From Sipunculus nudus (lineage: Eukaryota; Annelida; Sipuncula; Golfingiida; Sipunculidae): 64,000 nucleotides of DNA. How positions within the stretch are numbered: position 1 is the stretch's first letter; the number at the start of each line of letters is the position of its first letter. Positions 1-10,337 of this stretch are shown here, piece by piece. A model generated the notes under the pieces. It was not told where the DNA came from, ran no database searches, and was given only the letters and a program-made list of their open reading frames with translations. A program made the translations under genes and the position numbers. The stretch covers positions 26,874,956-26,938,955 of the forward strand of contig CM049318.1 in the NCBI GenBank assembly GCA_026874595.1, given 5' to 3'.

Positions 1-603
1 CCTTACTCTGTTATACTCTTAGCCCATTCCTCAATTTATTAAACGGTTACAGGTGAAACTGCAAAGAACGGCTCAAATCTGTGCATTTCATTTCTTACTA
101 TTATTTTCACTATCTAAGTGTTAAGTTTAAAAAATTTACTATACCATGCTCTCTCCTCATCGTTTATTTATTCACTGATCCTCCGCTCCTTATCGCACAG
201 GTATTCTACAAAGACTGAGATTTGAACAGTGTACAGCATCTCACGAATATTCAACTACGCACCAACTAAATTAAGACTTGTCATTCCTATTTTAAATGTC
301 TTTCTAATAAACATGCTTGACGATAACACATAAAAATAACCTCCTCTTTTTTACATCAGAAATACTACAACATCTGCAAATGAACAAATGTGCCACAGTT
401 TTAGTAGTTGAATGTTTGATCGAGATTGCGTAATTCCTGGAGAGTGAATAATAGATTACGTAAGGAGCATTTCGTAAACAGGAAAATTAACCTCAGTTTC
501 ATGTTTGATCCCGTTTTTCATGACACTCAAATAATCGCTCAAATTCGAATATGATCAAATCAGAGGAACCTAACAATCTATATTGAACCAAATGTAAAAA
601 AAA

Positions 604-713
604 ATGTTACTTCTGCTTATTTGGTCAAATCCGTATGGCGATCAAAAGAGTAGTGTACTCTTTCATTATGTGCCAAACGAACATATTGGATTGACCGAGC
701 AAGCAGACAACAT
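604..713. other. Segment conserved between type A and type B (exemplar in unit 1)
   Basis: From the end of the A run to GACAACAT, A and B differ at only about three positions (TTATGTGCC/TTATATGCC, AAACG/AAAAG and the last base), against roughly a dozen expected from the class divergence. It contains the inverted repeat. Either recent conversion or constraint on the sequence could explain this. Confidence 0.7.
645..663. repeat. Inverted repeat, 8-bp stem and 3-nt loop (exemplar in unit 1)
   Basis: AAAGAGTA-GTG-TACTCTTT is a perfect 8-bp inverted repeat with a GTG loop. It recurs at the same place in nearly every monomer of both classes; unit 11 changes only the loop and unit 18 disturbs one arm. 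It sits in the best conserved part of the monomer. It could form a small hairpin or be a dimeric protein site; the function is unknown. Confidence 0.85.
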
Positions 714-802
714 TACATTTGATTAATCAGATACATTATTTTTCTGATATTCTGTCAAGACGACATTAAAATTCACAGTTTATTCCATCAGGCATTTTTC
801 AA

Positions 803-814
803 CATCTGCAGATG
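803..814. repeat. 12-bp perfect palindrome CATCTGCAGATG (exemplar in unit 1)
   Basis: CATCTGCAGATG equals its own reverse complement and holds two overlapping E-box type hexamers (CATCTG and CAGATG) and a PstI site. It is present once in A copies (second position) and usually twice in B copies (for example 1407-1418). It is broken in units 28, 30, 31, 61 and 62 at the second position. E-box binding by bHLH proteins is known in general; any role here is a guess. Confidence 0.85.
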
Positions 815-1036
815 AAGTTATTTGCAATATTTTTAAGTTCAATATTTCATGAATATACAATATCCCAAGGGGAAATAATCAAATATTGCGTAACTCTAAT
901 TTTAATTTTAAGTTTAATGTAAGCTATATTTTCTTTTTAAGATACTTCGAAAATGTTATAGTAAACTCGAAATAAGTAAGGGCATAGAATAAGAATCTGT
1001 TTTATTTTATATACGCAACACTATCCAAAAAGAAGA

Positions 1037-2068
1037 CCTTACTCTGTTATACTCTTAGCCCATTCCTCAATTTATAAAAGGGTTCCAAGTGTAACTGCAA
1101 AGTAAGGCTCAAATCTTTGCATTTCATTTCTTACTATTATTTTCACTATCTAACTGTAAAGTTTAAAAAGAAATTACTATACCATGCTCTCTCCTCATCC
1201 TTTAGTGTATTCACTGATCCTCCGCTTATTTTTGCACAGGCATTCTACAAAGACTGAGATTTGAACAGTGTACAGCATCTCATGAATATTCAACTACGCA
1301 CCAACTAAATTAAGACTTGTCATTCTCTTTTTAACTGTCATTCTAAAAAACATGCTTGACGATAACACATAAAAATAACCTCCTCTATTTTACATCAGAA
1401 ATACTACATCTGCAGATGAACAAATGTGCCACAGTTTTAGTAGTTGAATGTTTGATCGAGATTGCGTACTTCCAGGAATGTGAATAAAAGAATACGTAAT
1501 GAGCATTTCGTAAAGATGACAATTAACCTCAGTTTCATGTTTGATCCCGTTTTAATGCCACTCAATTAATCGCTCAAATTCGAATATGATAATATCAGAA
1601 GATCCAAACCATCTATATAGCACCAAATGTAAAAAATGTTACTTCTGCTTATTTGGTCAAATCCGTATGGCGATCAAAAGAGTAGTGTACTCTTTCATTA
1701 TATGCCAAAAGAACATATTGGATTGACCGAGCAAGCAGACAACATAACATTTGATTAATCAGATATTGCATTTTTCTGTTATTCTGTCAAGACGACATAA
1801 AAATTCACATGTAATTCCATTAGGCATTTTTCAACATCTGCAGATGAAGTTATTTGCAATATTTTAAAGTTGAAAATTTGACGAATATACCATATCCCAA
1901 GGGGGAATGAATCAAATATTGCGTAACTCTACTTTTAATTTAAATTTAACGTAAGCTATATTTTATATTTTAAAATACTTCGAAATTGTTAGTTAACCCG
2001 AAATAAGTAAGGACATAGAATGAGAATCCGGGTTTTTTTTATATACGCAACACTATCCAAAAAGAAGG
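1037..2068 (+). repeat. Satellite monomer 2, type B
   Basis: Full type B copy, 1,032 bp. Carries the early-domain B variant CTATTTTAC, a G inside the A run near 1171, and CTAAAAAACATG in place of CTAATAAACATG. The 12-bp palindrome CATCTGCAGATG is intact at 1407-1418, and the second copy of it typical of all monomers follows about 430 bp later. Confidence 0.95.
1407..1418. repeat. 12-bp palindrome, first position (exemplar in B unit 2)
   Basis: Same palindrome CATCTGCAGATG at the first position, where most A copies have CATCTGCAAATG (for example 371-382). A units 35, 37, 49, 55 and 57 also have the intact form, and B units 6, 9 and 11 have lost it (GCAGAGG). Confidence 0.85.
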
Positions 2069-3104
2069 CCTTACTCTGTTATACTCTTAGCCCATTCCTC
2101 AATTTATTAAACGGTTACAGGTGAAACTGCAAAGTAAGGCTCAAATCTGTGCATTTCATTTCTTACTATTATTTTCACTATCTAAGTGTTAAGTTTAAAA
2201 AATTTACTATACCATGCTCTCTCCTCATCGTTTATTTATTCACTGATCCTCCGCTCGTTATCGCACAGGTATTCTACAAAGACTGAGATTTGAACAGTGT
2301 ACAGCATCTCACGAATATTCAACTACGCACCAACTAAATTAAGACTTGTCATTCCTATTTTAAATGTCTTTCTAATAAACATGCTTGACGATATCACATA
2401 AAAATAACCTCCTCTTTTTTACATCAGAAATACTACAACATCTGCAAATGAACAAATGTGCCACAGTTTTAGTAGTTGAATGTTTGATCGAGATTGCGTA
2501 ATTCCTGGAGAGTGAATAATAGATTACGTAATGAGCATTTCGTAAACAGGAAAATTAACCTCAGTTTCATGTTTGATCCCGTTTTTCATGACACTCAAAT
2601 AATCGCTCAAATTCGAATATGATCAAATTAGAGGAACCAAACAATCTATATTGAACCAAATGTAAAAAAAAATGTTACTTCTGCTTATTTGGTCAAATCC
2701 GTATGGCGATCAAAAGAGTAGTGTACTCTTTCATTATGTGCCAAACGAACATATTGGATTGACCGAGCAAGCAGACAACATTACATTTGATTAATCAGAT
2801 ACATTATTTTTCTGATATTCTGTCAAGACGACATTAAAATTCACAGTTTATTCCATCAGGCATTTTTCAACATCTGCAGATGAAGTTATTTGCAATATTT
2901 TTAAGTTCAATATTTCATGAATATACAATATCCCAAGGGGAAATAATCAAATATTGCGTAACTCTAATTTTAATTTTAAGTTTAATGTAAGCTATATTTT
3001 CTTTTTAAGATACTTCGAAAATATTATAGTAAACTCGAAATAAGTAAGGGCATAGAATGAGAATCTGTTTTATTTTATATACGCAACACTATCCAAAAAG
3101 AAGA
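2069..3104 (+). repeat. Satellite monomer 3, type A
   Basis: Full type A copy, 1,036 bp, of the ATTAGAGG / GATATCAC subtype with a 9-A run. A short B-like change, AAAGTAAGG at about 2131-2139, replaces A-type AAAGAACGG; this could be a small conversion tract. The palindrome ATTACGTAAT is intact at 2523-2532. Confidence 0.95.
2523..2532. repeat. 10-bp palindrome ATTACGTAAT (exemplar in A unit 3)
   Basis: Perfect palindrome in nearly all A copies; B copies have AATACGTAAT. Unit 1 has lost it at 464. The core TTACGTAA is the known recognition site type of PAR-bZIP and C/EBP-like proteins. Whether anything binds in this array is unknown. Confidence 0.8.
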
Positions 3105-4135
3105 CCTTACTCTGTTATACTCTTAGCCCATTCCTCAATTTATAAAAGGGTTCCAAGTGTAACTGCAAAGTAAGGCTCAAATCTTTGCATTTCATTTCTT
3201 ACTATTATTTTCACTATCTAACTGTAAAGTTTAAAAAAAATTACTATACCATGCTCTCTCCTCATCCTTTAGTGTATTCACTGATCCTCCGCTTATTTTT
3301 GCACAGGCATTCTACAAAGACTGAGATTTGAACAGTGTACAGCATCTCATGAATATTCAACTACGCACCAACTAAATTAAGACTTGTCATTCTCTTTTTA
3401 ACTGTCATTCTAATAAGCATGCTTGACGATAACACATAAAAATAACCTCCTCTATTTTACATCAGAAATACTACATCTGCAGATGAACAAATGTGCCACA
3501 GTTTTAGTAGTTGAATGTTTGATCGAGATTGCGTACTTCCAGGAATGTGAATAAAAGAATACGTAATGAGCATTTCGTAAAGATGACAATTAACCTCAGT
3601 TTCATGTTTGATCCCGTTTTAATGCCACTCAATTAATCGCTCAAATTCGAATATGATAATATCAGAAGATCCAAACCATCTATATAGCACCAAATGTAAA
3701 AAATGTTACTTCTGCTTATTTGGTCAAATCCGTATGGCGATCAAAAGAGTAGTGTACTCTTTCATTATATGCCAGAAGAACATATTGGATTGACCGAGCA
3801 AGCAGACAACATAACATTTGATTAATCAGATATTGCATTTTTCTGTTATTCTGTCAAGACGACATAAAAATTCACATGTAATTCCATTAGGCATTTTTCA
3901 ACATCTGCAGATGAAGTTATTTGCAATATTTTAAAGTTGAAAATTTGACGAATATACCATATCCCAAGGGGGAATGAATCAAATATTGCGTAACTCTACT
4001 TTTAATTTAAATTTAACGTAAGCTATATTTTATATATTAAAATACTTCGAAATTGTTAGTTAACCCGAAATAAGTAAGGACATAGAATGAGAATCCGGGT
4101 TTTTTTTATATACGCAACACTATCCAAAAAGAAGG
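3105..4135 (+). repeat. Satellite monomer 4, type B
   Basis: Full type B copy, 1,031 bp, early-domain CTATTTTAC subtype. Own markers are AATAAGCATGC, GCCAGAAGAAC and TATATATTAAAAT. GCCAGAAGAAC recurs in the B half of hybrid unit 7, which points to a unit-4-like copy as a donor for that hybrid. Confidence 0.95.
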
Positions 4136-5171
4136 CCTTACTCTGTTATACTCTTAGCCCATTCCTCAATTTATTAAACGGTTACAGGTGAAACTGCAAA
4201 GAACGGCTCAAATCTGTGCATTTCATTTCTTACTATTATTTTCACTATCTAAGTGTTAAGTTTAAAAAATTTACTATACCATGCTCTCTCCTCATCGTTT
4301 ATTTATTCACTGATCCTCCGCTCGTTATCGCACAGGTATTCTACAAAGACTGAGATTTGAACAGTGTACAGCATCTCACGAATATTCAACTACGCACCAA
4401 CTAAATTAAGACTTGTCATTCCTATTTTAAATGTCTTTCTAATAAACATGCTTGACGATATCACATAAAAATAACCTCCTCTTTTTTACATCAGAAATAC
4501 TACAACATCTGCAAATGAACAAATGTGCCACAGTTTTAGTAGTTGAATGTTTGATCGAGATTGCGTAATTCCTGGAGAGTGAATAATAGATTACGTAATG
4601 AGCATTTCGTAAACAGGAAAATTAACCTCAGTTTCATGTTTGATCCCGTTTTTCATGACACTCAAATAATCGCTCAAATTCGAATATGATCAAATTAGAG
4701 GAACCAAACAATCTATATTGAACCAAATGTAAAAAAAAATGTTACTTCTGCTTATTTGGTCAAATCCGTATGGCGATCAAAAGAGTAGTGTACTCTTTCA
4801 TTATGTGCCAAACGAACATATTGGATTGACCGAGCAAGCAGACAACATTACATTTGATTAATCAGATACATTATTTTTCTGATATTATGTCAAGACGACA
4901 TTAAAATTCACAGTTTATTCCATCAGGCATTTTTCAACATCTGCAGATGAAGTTATTTGCAATATTTTTAAGTTCAATATTTCATGAATATACAATATCC
5001 CAAGGGGAAATAATCAAATATTGCGTAACTCTAATTTTAATTTTAAGTTTAATGTAAGCTATATTTTCTTTTTAAGATACTTCGAAAATATTATAGTAAA
5101 CTCGAAATAAGTAAGGGCATAGAATGAGAATCTGTTTTATTTTATATACGCAACACTATCCAAAAAGAAGA
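4136..5171 (+). repeat. Satellite monomer 5, type A
   Basis: Full type A copy, 1,036 bp, ATTAGAGG / GATATCAC subtype. Marker GATATTATGTC (A for C) is shared only with unit 10, five monomers downstream, and helps define the 5,166-bp duplication. Confidence 0.95.
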
Positions 5172-6718
5172 CCTTACTCTGTTATACTCTTAGCCCATTC
5201 CTCAATTTATAAAAGGGTTCCAAGTGTAACTGCAAAGTAAGGCTCAAATCTTTGCATTTCATTTCTTACTATTATTTTCACTATCTAACTGTAAAGTTTA
5301 AAAAAAATTACTATACCATGCTCTCTCCTCATCCTTTAGTGTATTCACTGATCCTCCGCTTATTTTTGCACAGGCATTCTACAAAGACTGAGATTTGAAC
5401 AGTGTACAGCATCTCATGAATATTCAACTACGCACCAACTAAATTAAGACTTGTCATTCTCTTTTTAACTGTCATTCTAATAAACATGCTTGACGATAAC
5501 ACATAAAAATAACCTCCTCTATTTTACATCAGTAATACTACATCTGCAGAGGAACAAATGTGCCACAGTTTTAGTAGTTGAATGTTTGATCGAGATTGCG
5601 TACTTCCAGGAATGTGAATAAAAGAATACGTAATGAGCATTTCGTAAAGATGACAATTAACCTCAGTTTCATGTTTGATCCCGTTTTAATGCCACTCAAT
5701 TAATCGCTCAAATTCGAATATGATAATATCAGAAGATCCAAACCATCTATATAGCACCAAATGTAAAAAATGTTACTTCTGCTTATTTGGTCAAATCCGT
5801 ATGGCGATCAAAAGAGTAGTGTACTCTTTCATTCTATGCCAAAAGAACATATTGGATTGACCGAGCAAGCAGACAACATAACATTTGATTAATCAGATAT
5901 TGCATTTTTCTGTTATTCTGTCAAGACGACATAAAAATTCACATGTAATTCCATTAGGCATTTTTCAACATCTGCAGATGAAGTTATTTGCAATATTTTA
6001 AAGTTGAAAATTTGACGAATATACCATATCCCAAGGGGGAATGAATCAAATATTGCGTAACTCTACTTTTAATTTAAATTTAACGTTAGCTATATTTTAT
6101 ATTTTAAAATACTTCGAAATTGTTAGTTAACCCGAAATAAGTAAGGACATAGAATGAGAATCCGGGTTTTTTTATATACGCAACACTATCCAAAAAGAAG
6201 GCCTTACTCTGTTATACTCTTAGCCCATTCCTCAATTTATTAAACGGTTACAGGTGAAACTGCAAAGAACGGCTCAAATCTGTGCATTTCATTTCTTACT
6301 ATTATTTTCACTATCTAAGTGTTAAGTTTAAAAAAATTACTATACCATGCTCTCTCCTCATCGTTTATTTATTCACTGATCCTCCGCTCGTTATCGCACA
6401 GGTATTCTACAAAGACTGAGATTTGAACAGTGTACAGCATCTCACGAATATTCAACTACGCACCAACTAAATTAAGACTTGTCATTCCTATTTTAAATGT
6501 CTTTCTAATAAACATGCTTGACGATAACACATAAAAATAACCTCCTCTTTTTTACATCAGAAATACTACAACATCTGCAAATGAACAAATGTGCCACAGT
6601 TTTAGTAGTTGAATGTTTGATCGAGATTGCGTAATTCCTGGAGAGTGAATAATAGATTACGTAATGAGCATTTCGTAAACAGGAAAATTAACCTCAGTTT
6701 CATGTTTGATCCCGTTTT
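4402..6718 (+). repeat. Duplicated block T, left copy (spacing 5,166 bp)
   Basis: Second half of unit 5, all of unit 6 and the A half of unit 7 recur at 9568-11884, sharing GATATTATGTC, CAGTAATAC, GCAGAGGAAC and AACGTTAGC, with a handful of differences by eye. Five-monomer spacing. Confidence 0.88.
5172..6201 (+). repeat. Satellite monomer 6, type B
   Basis: Full type B copy, 1,030 bp. Markers CAGTAATAC, GCAGAGGAAC, AACGTTAGC and a shortened T run are shared with unit 11. GCAGAGGAAC destroys the first 12-bp palindrome in this copy. CATTCTATGCC is private. Confidence 0.95.
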
Positions 6719-7233
6719 AATGCCACTCAATTAATCGCTCAAATTCGAATATGATAATATCAGAAGATCCAAACCATATATATAGCACCAAATGTAAAAA
6801 ATGTTACTTCTGCTTATTTGGTCAAATCCGTATGGCGATCAAAAGAGTAGTGTACTCTTTCATTATATGCCAGAAGAACATATTGGATTGACCGAGCAAG
6901 CAGACAACATAACATTTGATTAATCAGATATTGCATTTTTCTGTTATTCTGTCAAGACGACATAAAAATTCACATGTAATTCCATTAGGCATTTTTCAAC
7001 ATCTGCAGATGAAGTTATTTGCAATATTTTAAAGTTGAAAATTTGACGAATATACCATATCCCAAGGGGGAATGAGTCAAATATTGCGTAACTCTACTTT
7101 TAATTTAAATTTAACGTAAGCTATATTTTATATTTTAAAACACTTCGAAATTGTTAGTTAACCCGAAATAAGTAAGGACATAGAATGAGAATCCGGGTTT
7201 TTTTTATATACGCAACACTATCCAAAAAGAAGG
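6202..7233 (+). repeat. Satellite monomer 7, A/B hybrid
   Basis: Type A from its start through GTAAACAGGAAAATT, then type B from AATGCCACTCAATT to the end; 1,032 bp. The switch lies in the identical stretch at about 6689-6718. It is flanked by B (unit 6) and A (unit 8), so the alternation has lost one monomer length here, as expected from unequal exchange between an A and a B. Private markers include CCATATATATAGC and AATGAGTCAAAT. Confidence 0.95.
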
Positions 7234-8269
7234 CCTTACTCTGTTATACTCTTAGCCCATTCCTCAATTTATTAAACGGTTACAGGTGAAACTGCAAAGA
7301 ACGGCTCAAATCTGTGCATTTCATTTCTTACTATTATTTTCACTATCTAAGTGTTAAGTTTAAAAAATTTACTATACCATGCTCTCTCCTCATCGTTTAT
7401 TTATTCACTGATCCTCCGCTCGTTATCGCACAGGTATTCTACAAAGACTGAGATTTGAACAGTGTACAGCATCTCACGAATATTCAACTACGCACCAACT
7501 AAATTAAGACTTGTCATTCCTATTTTAAATGTCTTTCTAATAAACATGCTTGACGATATCACATAAAAATAACCTCCTCTTTTTTACATCAGAAATACTA
7601 CAACATCTGCAAATGAACAAATGTGCCACAGTTTTAGTAGTTGAATGTTTGATCGAGATTGCGTAATTCCTGGAGAGTGAATAATAGATTACGTAATGAG
7701 CATTTCGTAAACAGGAAAATTAACCTCAGTTTCATGTTTGATCCCGTTTTTCATGACACTCAAATAATCGCTCAAATTCGAATATGATCAAATTAGAGGA
7801 ACCAAACAATCTATATTGAACCAAATGTAAAAAAAAATGTTACTTCTGCTTATTTGGTCAAATCCGTATGGCGATCAAAAGAGTAGTGTACTCTTTCATT
7901 ATGTGCCAAACGAACATATTGGATTGACCGAGCAAGCAGACAACATTACATTTGATTAATCAGATACATTATTTTTCTGATATTCTGTCAAGACGACATT
8001 AAAATTCACAGTTTATTCCATCAGGCATTTTTCAACATCTGCAGATGAAGTTATTTGCAATATTTTTAAGTTCAATATTTCATGAATATACAATATCCCA
8101 AGGGGAAATAATCAAATATTGCGTAACTCTAATTTTAATTTTAAGTTTAATGTAAGCTATATTTTCTTTTTAAGATACTTCGAAAATATTATAGTAAACT
8201 CGAAATAAGTAAGGGCATAGAATGAGAATCTGTTTTATTTTATATACGCAACACTATCCAAAAAGAAGA
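7234..8269 (+). repeat. Satellite monomer 8, type A
   Basis: Full type A copy, 1,036 bp, ATTAGAGG / GATATCAC subtype with a 9-A run, very close to units 3 and 5. It has no counterpart in the later copy of this segment (units 10-12), where the sequence passes from a unit-7-like half straight to a unit-9-like half. Confidence 0.95.
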
Positions 8270-9301
8270 CCTTACTCTGTTATACTCTTAGCCCATTCCT
8301 CAATTTATAAAAGGGTTCCAAGTGTAACTGCAAAGTAAGGCTCAAATCTTTGCATTTCATTTCTTACTATTATTTTCACTATCTAACTGTAAAGTTTAAA
8401 AAAAAATTACTATACCATGCTCTCTCCTCATCCTTGAGTGTATTCACTGATCCTCCGCTTATTTTTGCACAGGCATTCTACAAAGACTGAGATTTGAACA
8501 GTGTACAGCATCTCAGGAATATTCAACTACGCACCAACTAAATTAAGACTTGTCATTCTCTTTTTAACTGTCATTCTAATAAACATGCTTGACGATAACA
8601 CATAAAAATAACCTCCTCTTTTTTACATCAGAAATACTACATCTGCAGAGGAACAAATGTGCCACAGTTTTAGTAGTTGAATGTTTGATCGAGATTGCGT
8701 ACTTCCAGGAATGTGAATAAAAGAATACGTAATGAGCATTTCGTAAACAGGAAAATTAACCTCAGTTTCATGTTTGATCCCGTTTTAATGCCACTCAATT
8801 AATCGCTAAAATTCGAATATGATAATATCAGAAGATCCAAACCATCTATATAGCGCCAAATGTAAAAAATGTTACTTCTGCTTATTTGGTCAAATCCGTA
8901 TGGCGATCAAAAGAGTAGTGTACTCTTTCATTATATGCCAAAAGAACATATTGGATTGACCGAGCAAGCAGACAACATAACATTTGATTAATCAGATATT
9001 GCATTTTTCTGTTATTCTGTCAAGACGACATAAAAATTTACATGTAATTCCATTAGGCATTTTTCAACATCTGCAGATGAAGTTATTTGCAATATTTTAA
9101 AGTGGAAAATTTGACGAATATACCATATCCCAAGGGGGAATGAATCAAATATTGCGTAACTCTACTTTTAATTTAAATTTAACGTAAGCTATATTTTATA
9201 TTTTAAAATACTTTGAAATTGTTAGTTAACCCGAAATAAGTAAGGACATAGAATGAGAATCCGGGTTTTTTTTATATACGCAACACTATCCAAAAAGAAG
9301 G
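8270..9301 (+). repeat. Satellite monomer 9, type B with a short A patch
   Basis: Type B copy, 1,032 bp, with an A-type patch GTAAACAGGAAAATT at about 8744-8758, immediately before the point where units 7 and 12 switch from A to B. Markers CTTGAGTG, GCTAAAATTCG, AGCGCC, AAATTTACATG and AAGTGGAAAA; the last four recur in the B half of unit 12. Confidence 0.95.
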
Positions 9302-9566
9302 CCTTACTCTGTTATACTCTTAGCCCATTCCTCAATTTATTAAACGGTTACAGGTGAAACTGCAAAGAACGGCTCAAATCTGTGCATTTCATTTCTTACT
9401 ATTATTTTCACTATCTAAGTGTTAAGTTTAAAAAATTTACTATACCATCCTCTCTCCTCATCGTTTATTTATTCACTGATCCTCCGCTCGTTATCGCACA
9501 GGTATTCTACAAAGACTGAGATTTGAACAGTGTACAGCATCTCACGAATATTCAACTACGCACCAA
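8726..9566 (+). repeat. Duplicated block U, left copy (spacing 3,098 bp)
   Basis: Second half of unit 9 and first half of unit 10 recur at 11824-12664, sharing GCTAAAATTCG, AGCGCC, AAATTTACATG, AAGTGGAAAA and CCATCCTCTC. No difference noticed inside the block. Confidence 0.88.
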
Positions 9567-10337
9567 TTAAATTAAGACTTGTCATTCCTATTTTAAATGT
9601 CTTTCTAATAAACATGCTTGACGATATCACATAAAAATAACCTCCTCTTTTTTACATCAGAAATACTACAACATCTGCAAATGAACAAATGTGCCACAGT
9701 TTTAGTAGTTGAATGTTTGATCGAGATTGCGTAATTCCTGGAGAGTGAATAATAGATTACGTAATGAGCATTTCGTAAACAGGAAAATTAACCTCAGTTT
9801 CATGTTTGATCCCGTTTTTCATGACACTCAAATAATCGCTCAAATTCGAATATGATCAAATTAGAGGAACCAAACAATCTATATTGAACCAAATGTAAAA
9901 AAAAATGTTACTTCTGCTTATTTGGTCAAATCCGTATGGCGATCAAAAGAGTAGTGTACTCTTTCATTATGTGCCAAACGAACATATTGGATTGACCGAG
10001 CAAGCAGACAACATTACATTTGATTAATCAGATACATTATTTTTCTGATATTATGTCAAGACGACATTAAAATTCACAGTTTATTCCATCAGGCATTTTT
10101 CAACATCTGCAGATGAAGTTATTTGCAATATTTTTAAGTTCAATATTTCATGAATATACAATATCCCAAGGGGAAATAACCAAATATTGCGTAACTCTAA
10201 TTTTAATTTTAAGTTTAATGTAAGCTATATTTTCTTTTTAAGATACTTCGAAAATATTATAGTAAACTCGAAATAAGTAAGGGCATAGAATGAGAATCTG
10301 TTTTATTTTATATACGCAACACTATCCAAAAAGAAGA
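9302..10337 (+). repeat. Satellite monomer 10, type A, recombinant of two A subtypes
   Basis: Full type A copy, 1,036 bp. Its first half carries CCATCCTCTC like unit 13; its second half carries GATATTATGTC like unit 5. It is therefore the left junction of the copied block: the identity with unit 5 starts after 9567. AATAACCAAAT is private. Confidence 0.95.

Larger units (their letters stand above)
1..1036 (+). repeat. Satellite monomer 1, type A
   Basis: Full type A copy, 1,036 bp. Own changes include CTCCTTATC in place of CTCGTTATC near 188, ACGTAAGGAG in place of ACGTAATGAG (which breaks the 10-bp palindrome at 455-464), and AGAATAAGAAT near the end. It has the 9-A run and GATAACAC. The window begins at the phase I use for the unit, so the true array start lies to the left. 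Confidence 0.95.

Noticed and set aside
243-252. Heat-shock element (CGAATATTCA)
   Set aside because: Only one inverted pair of GAA/TTC units; the third unit expected for a functional element is missing.
930-1010. CENP-B box
   Set aside because: Several TTCG and CCCG words occur (CTTCGAAAT, AACCCGAAA, GATCCCGTTT), but none fits the spacing and key bases of the 17-bp CENP-B box on either strand.
1075-1095. Pol III B box (GGGTTCCAAG)
   Set aside because: Differs from the GGTTCGANTCC consensus at key bases, and no A box lies at a suitable distance upstream.
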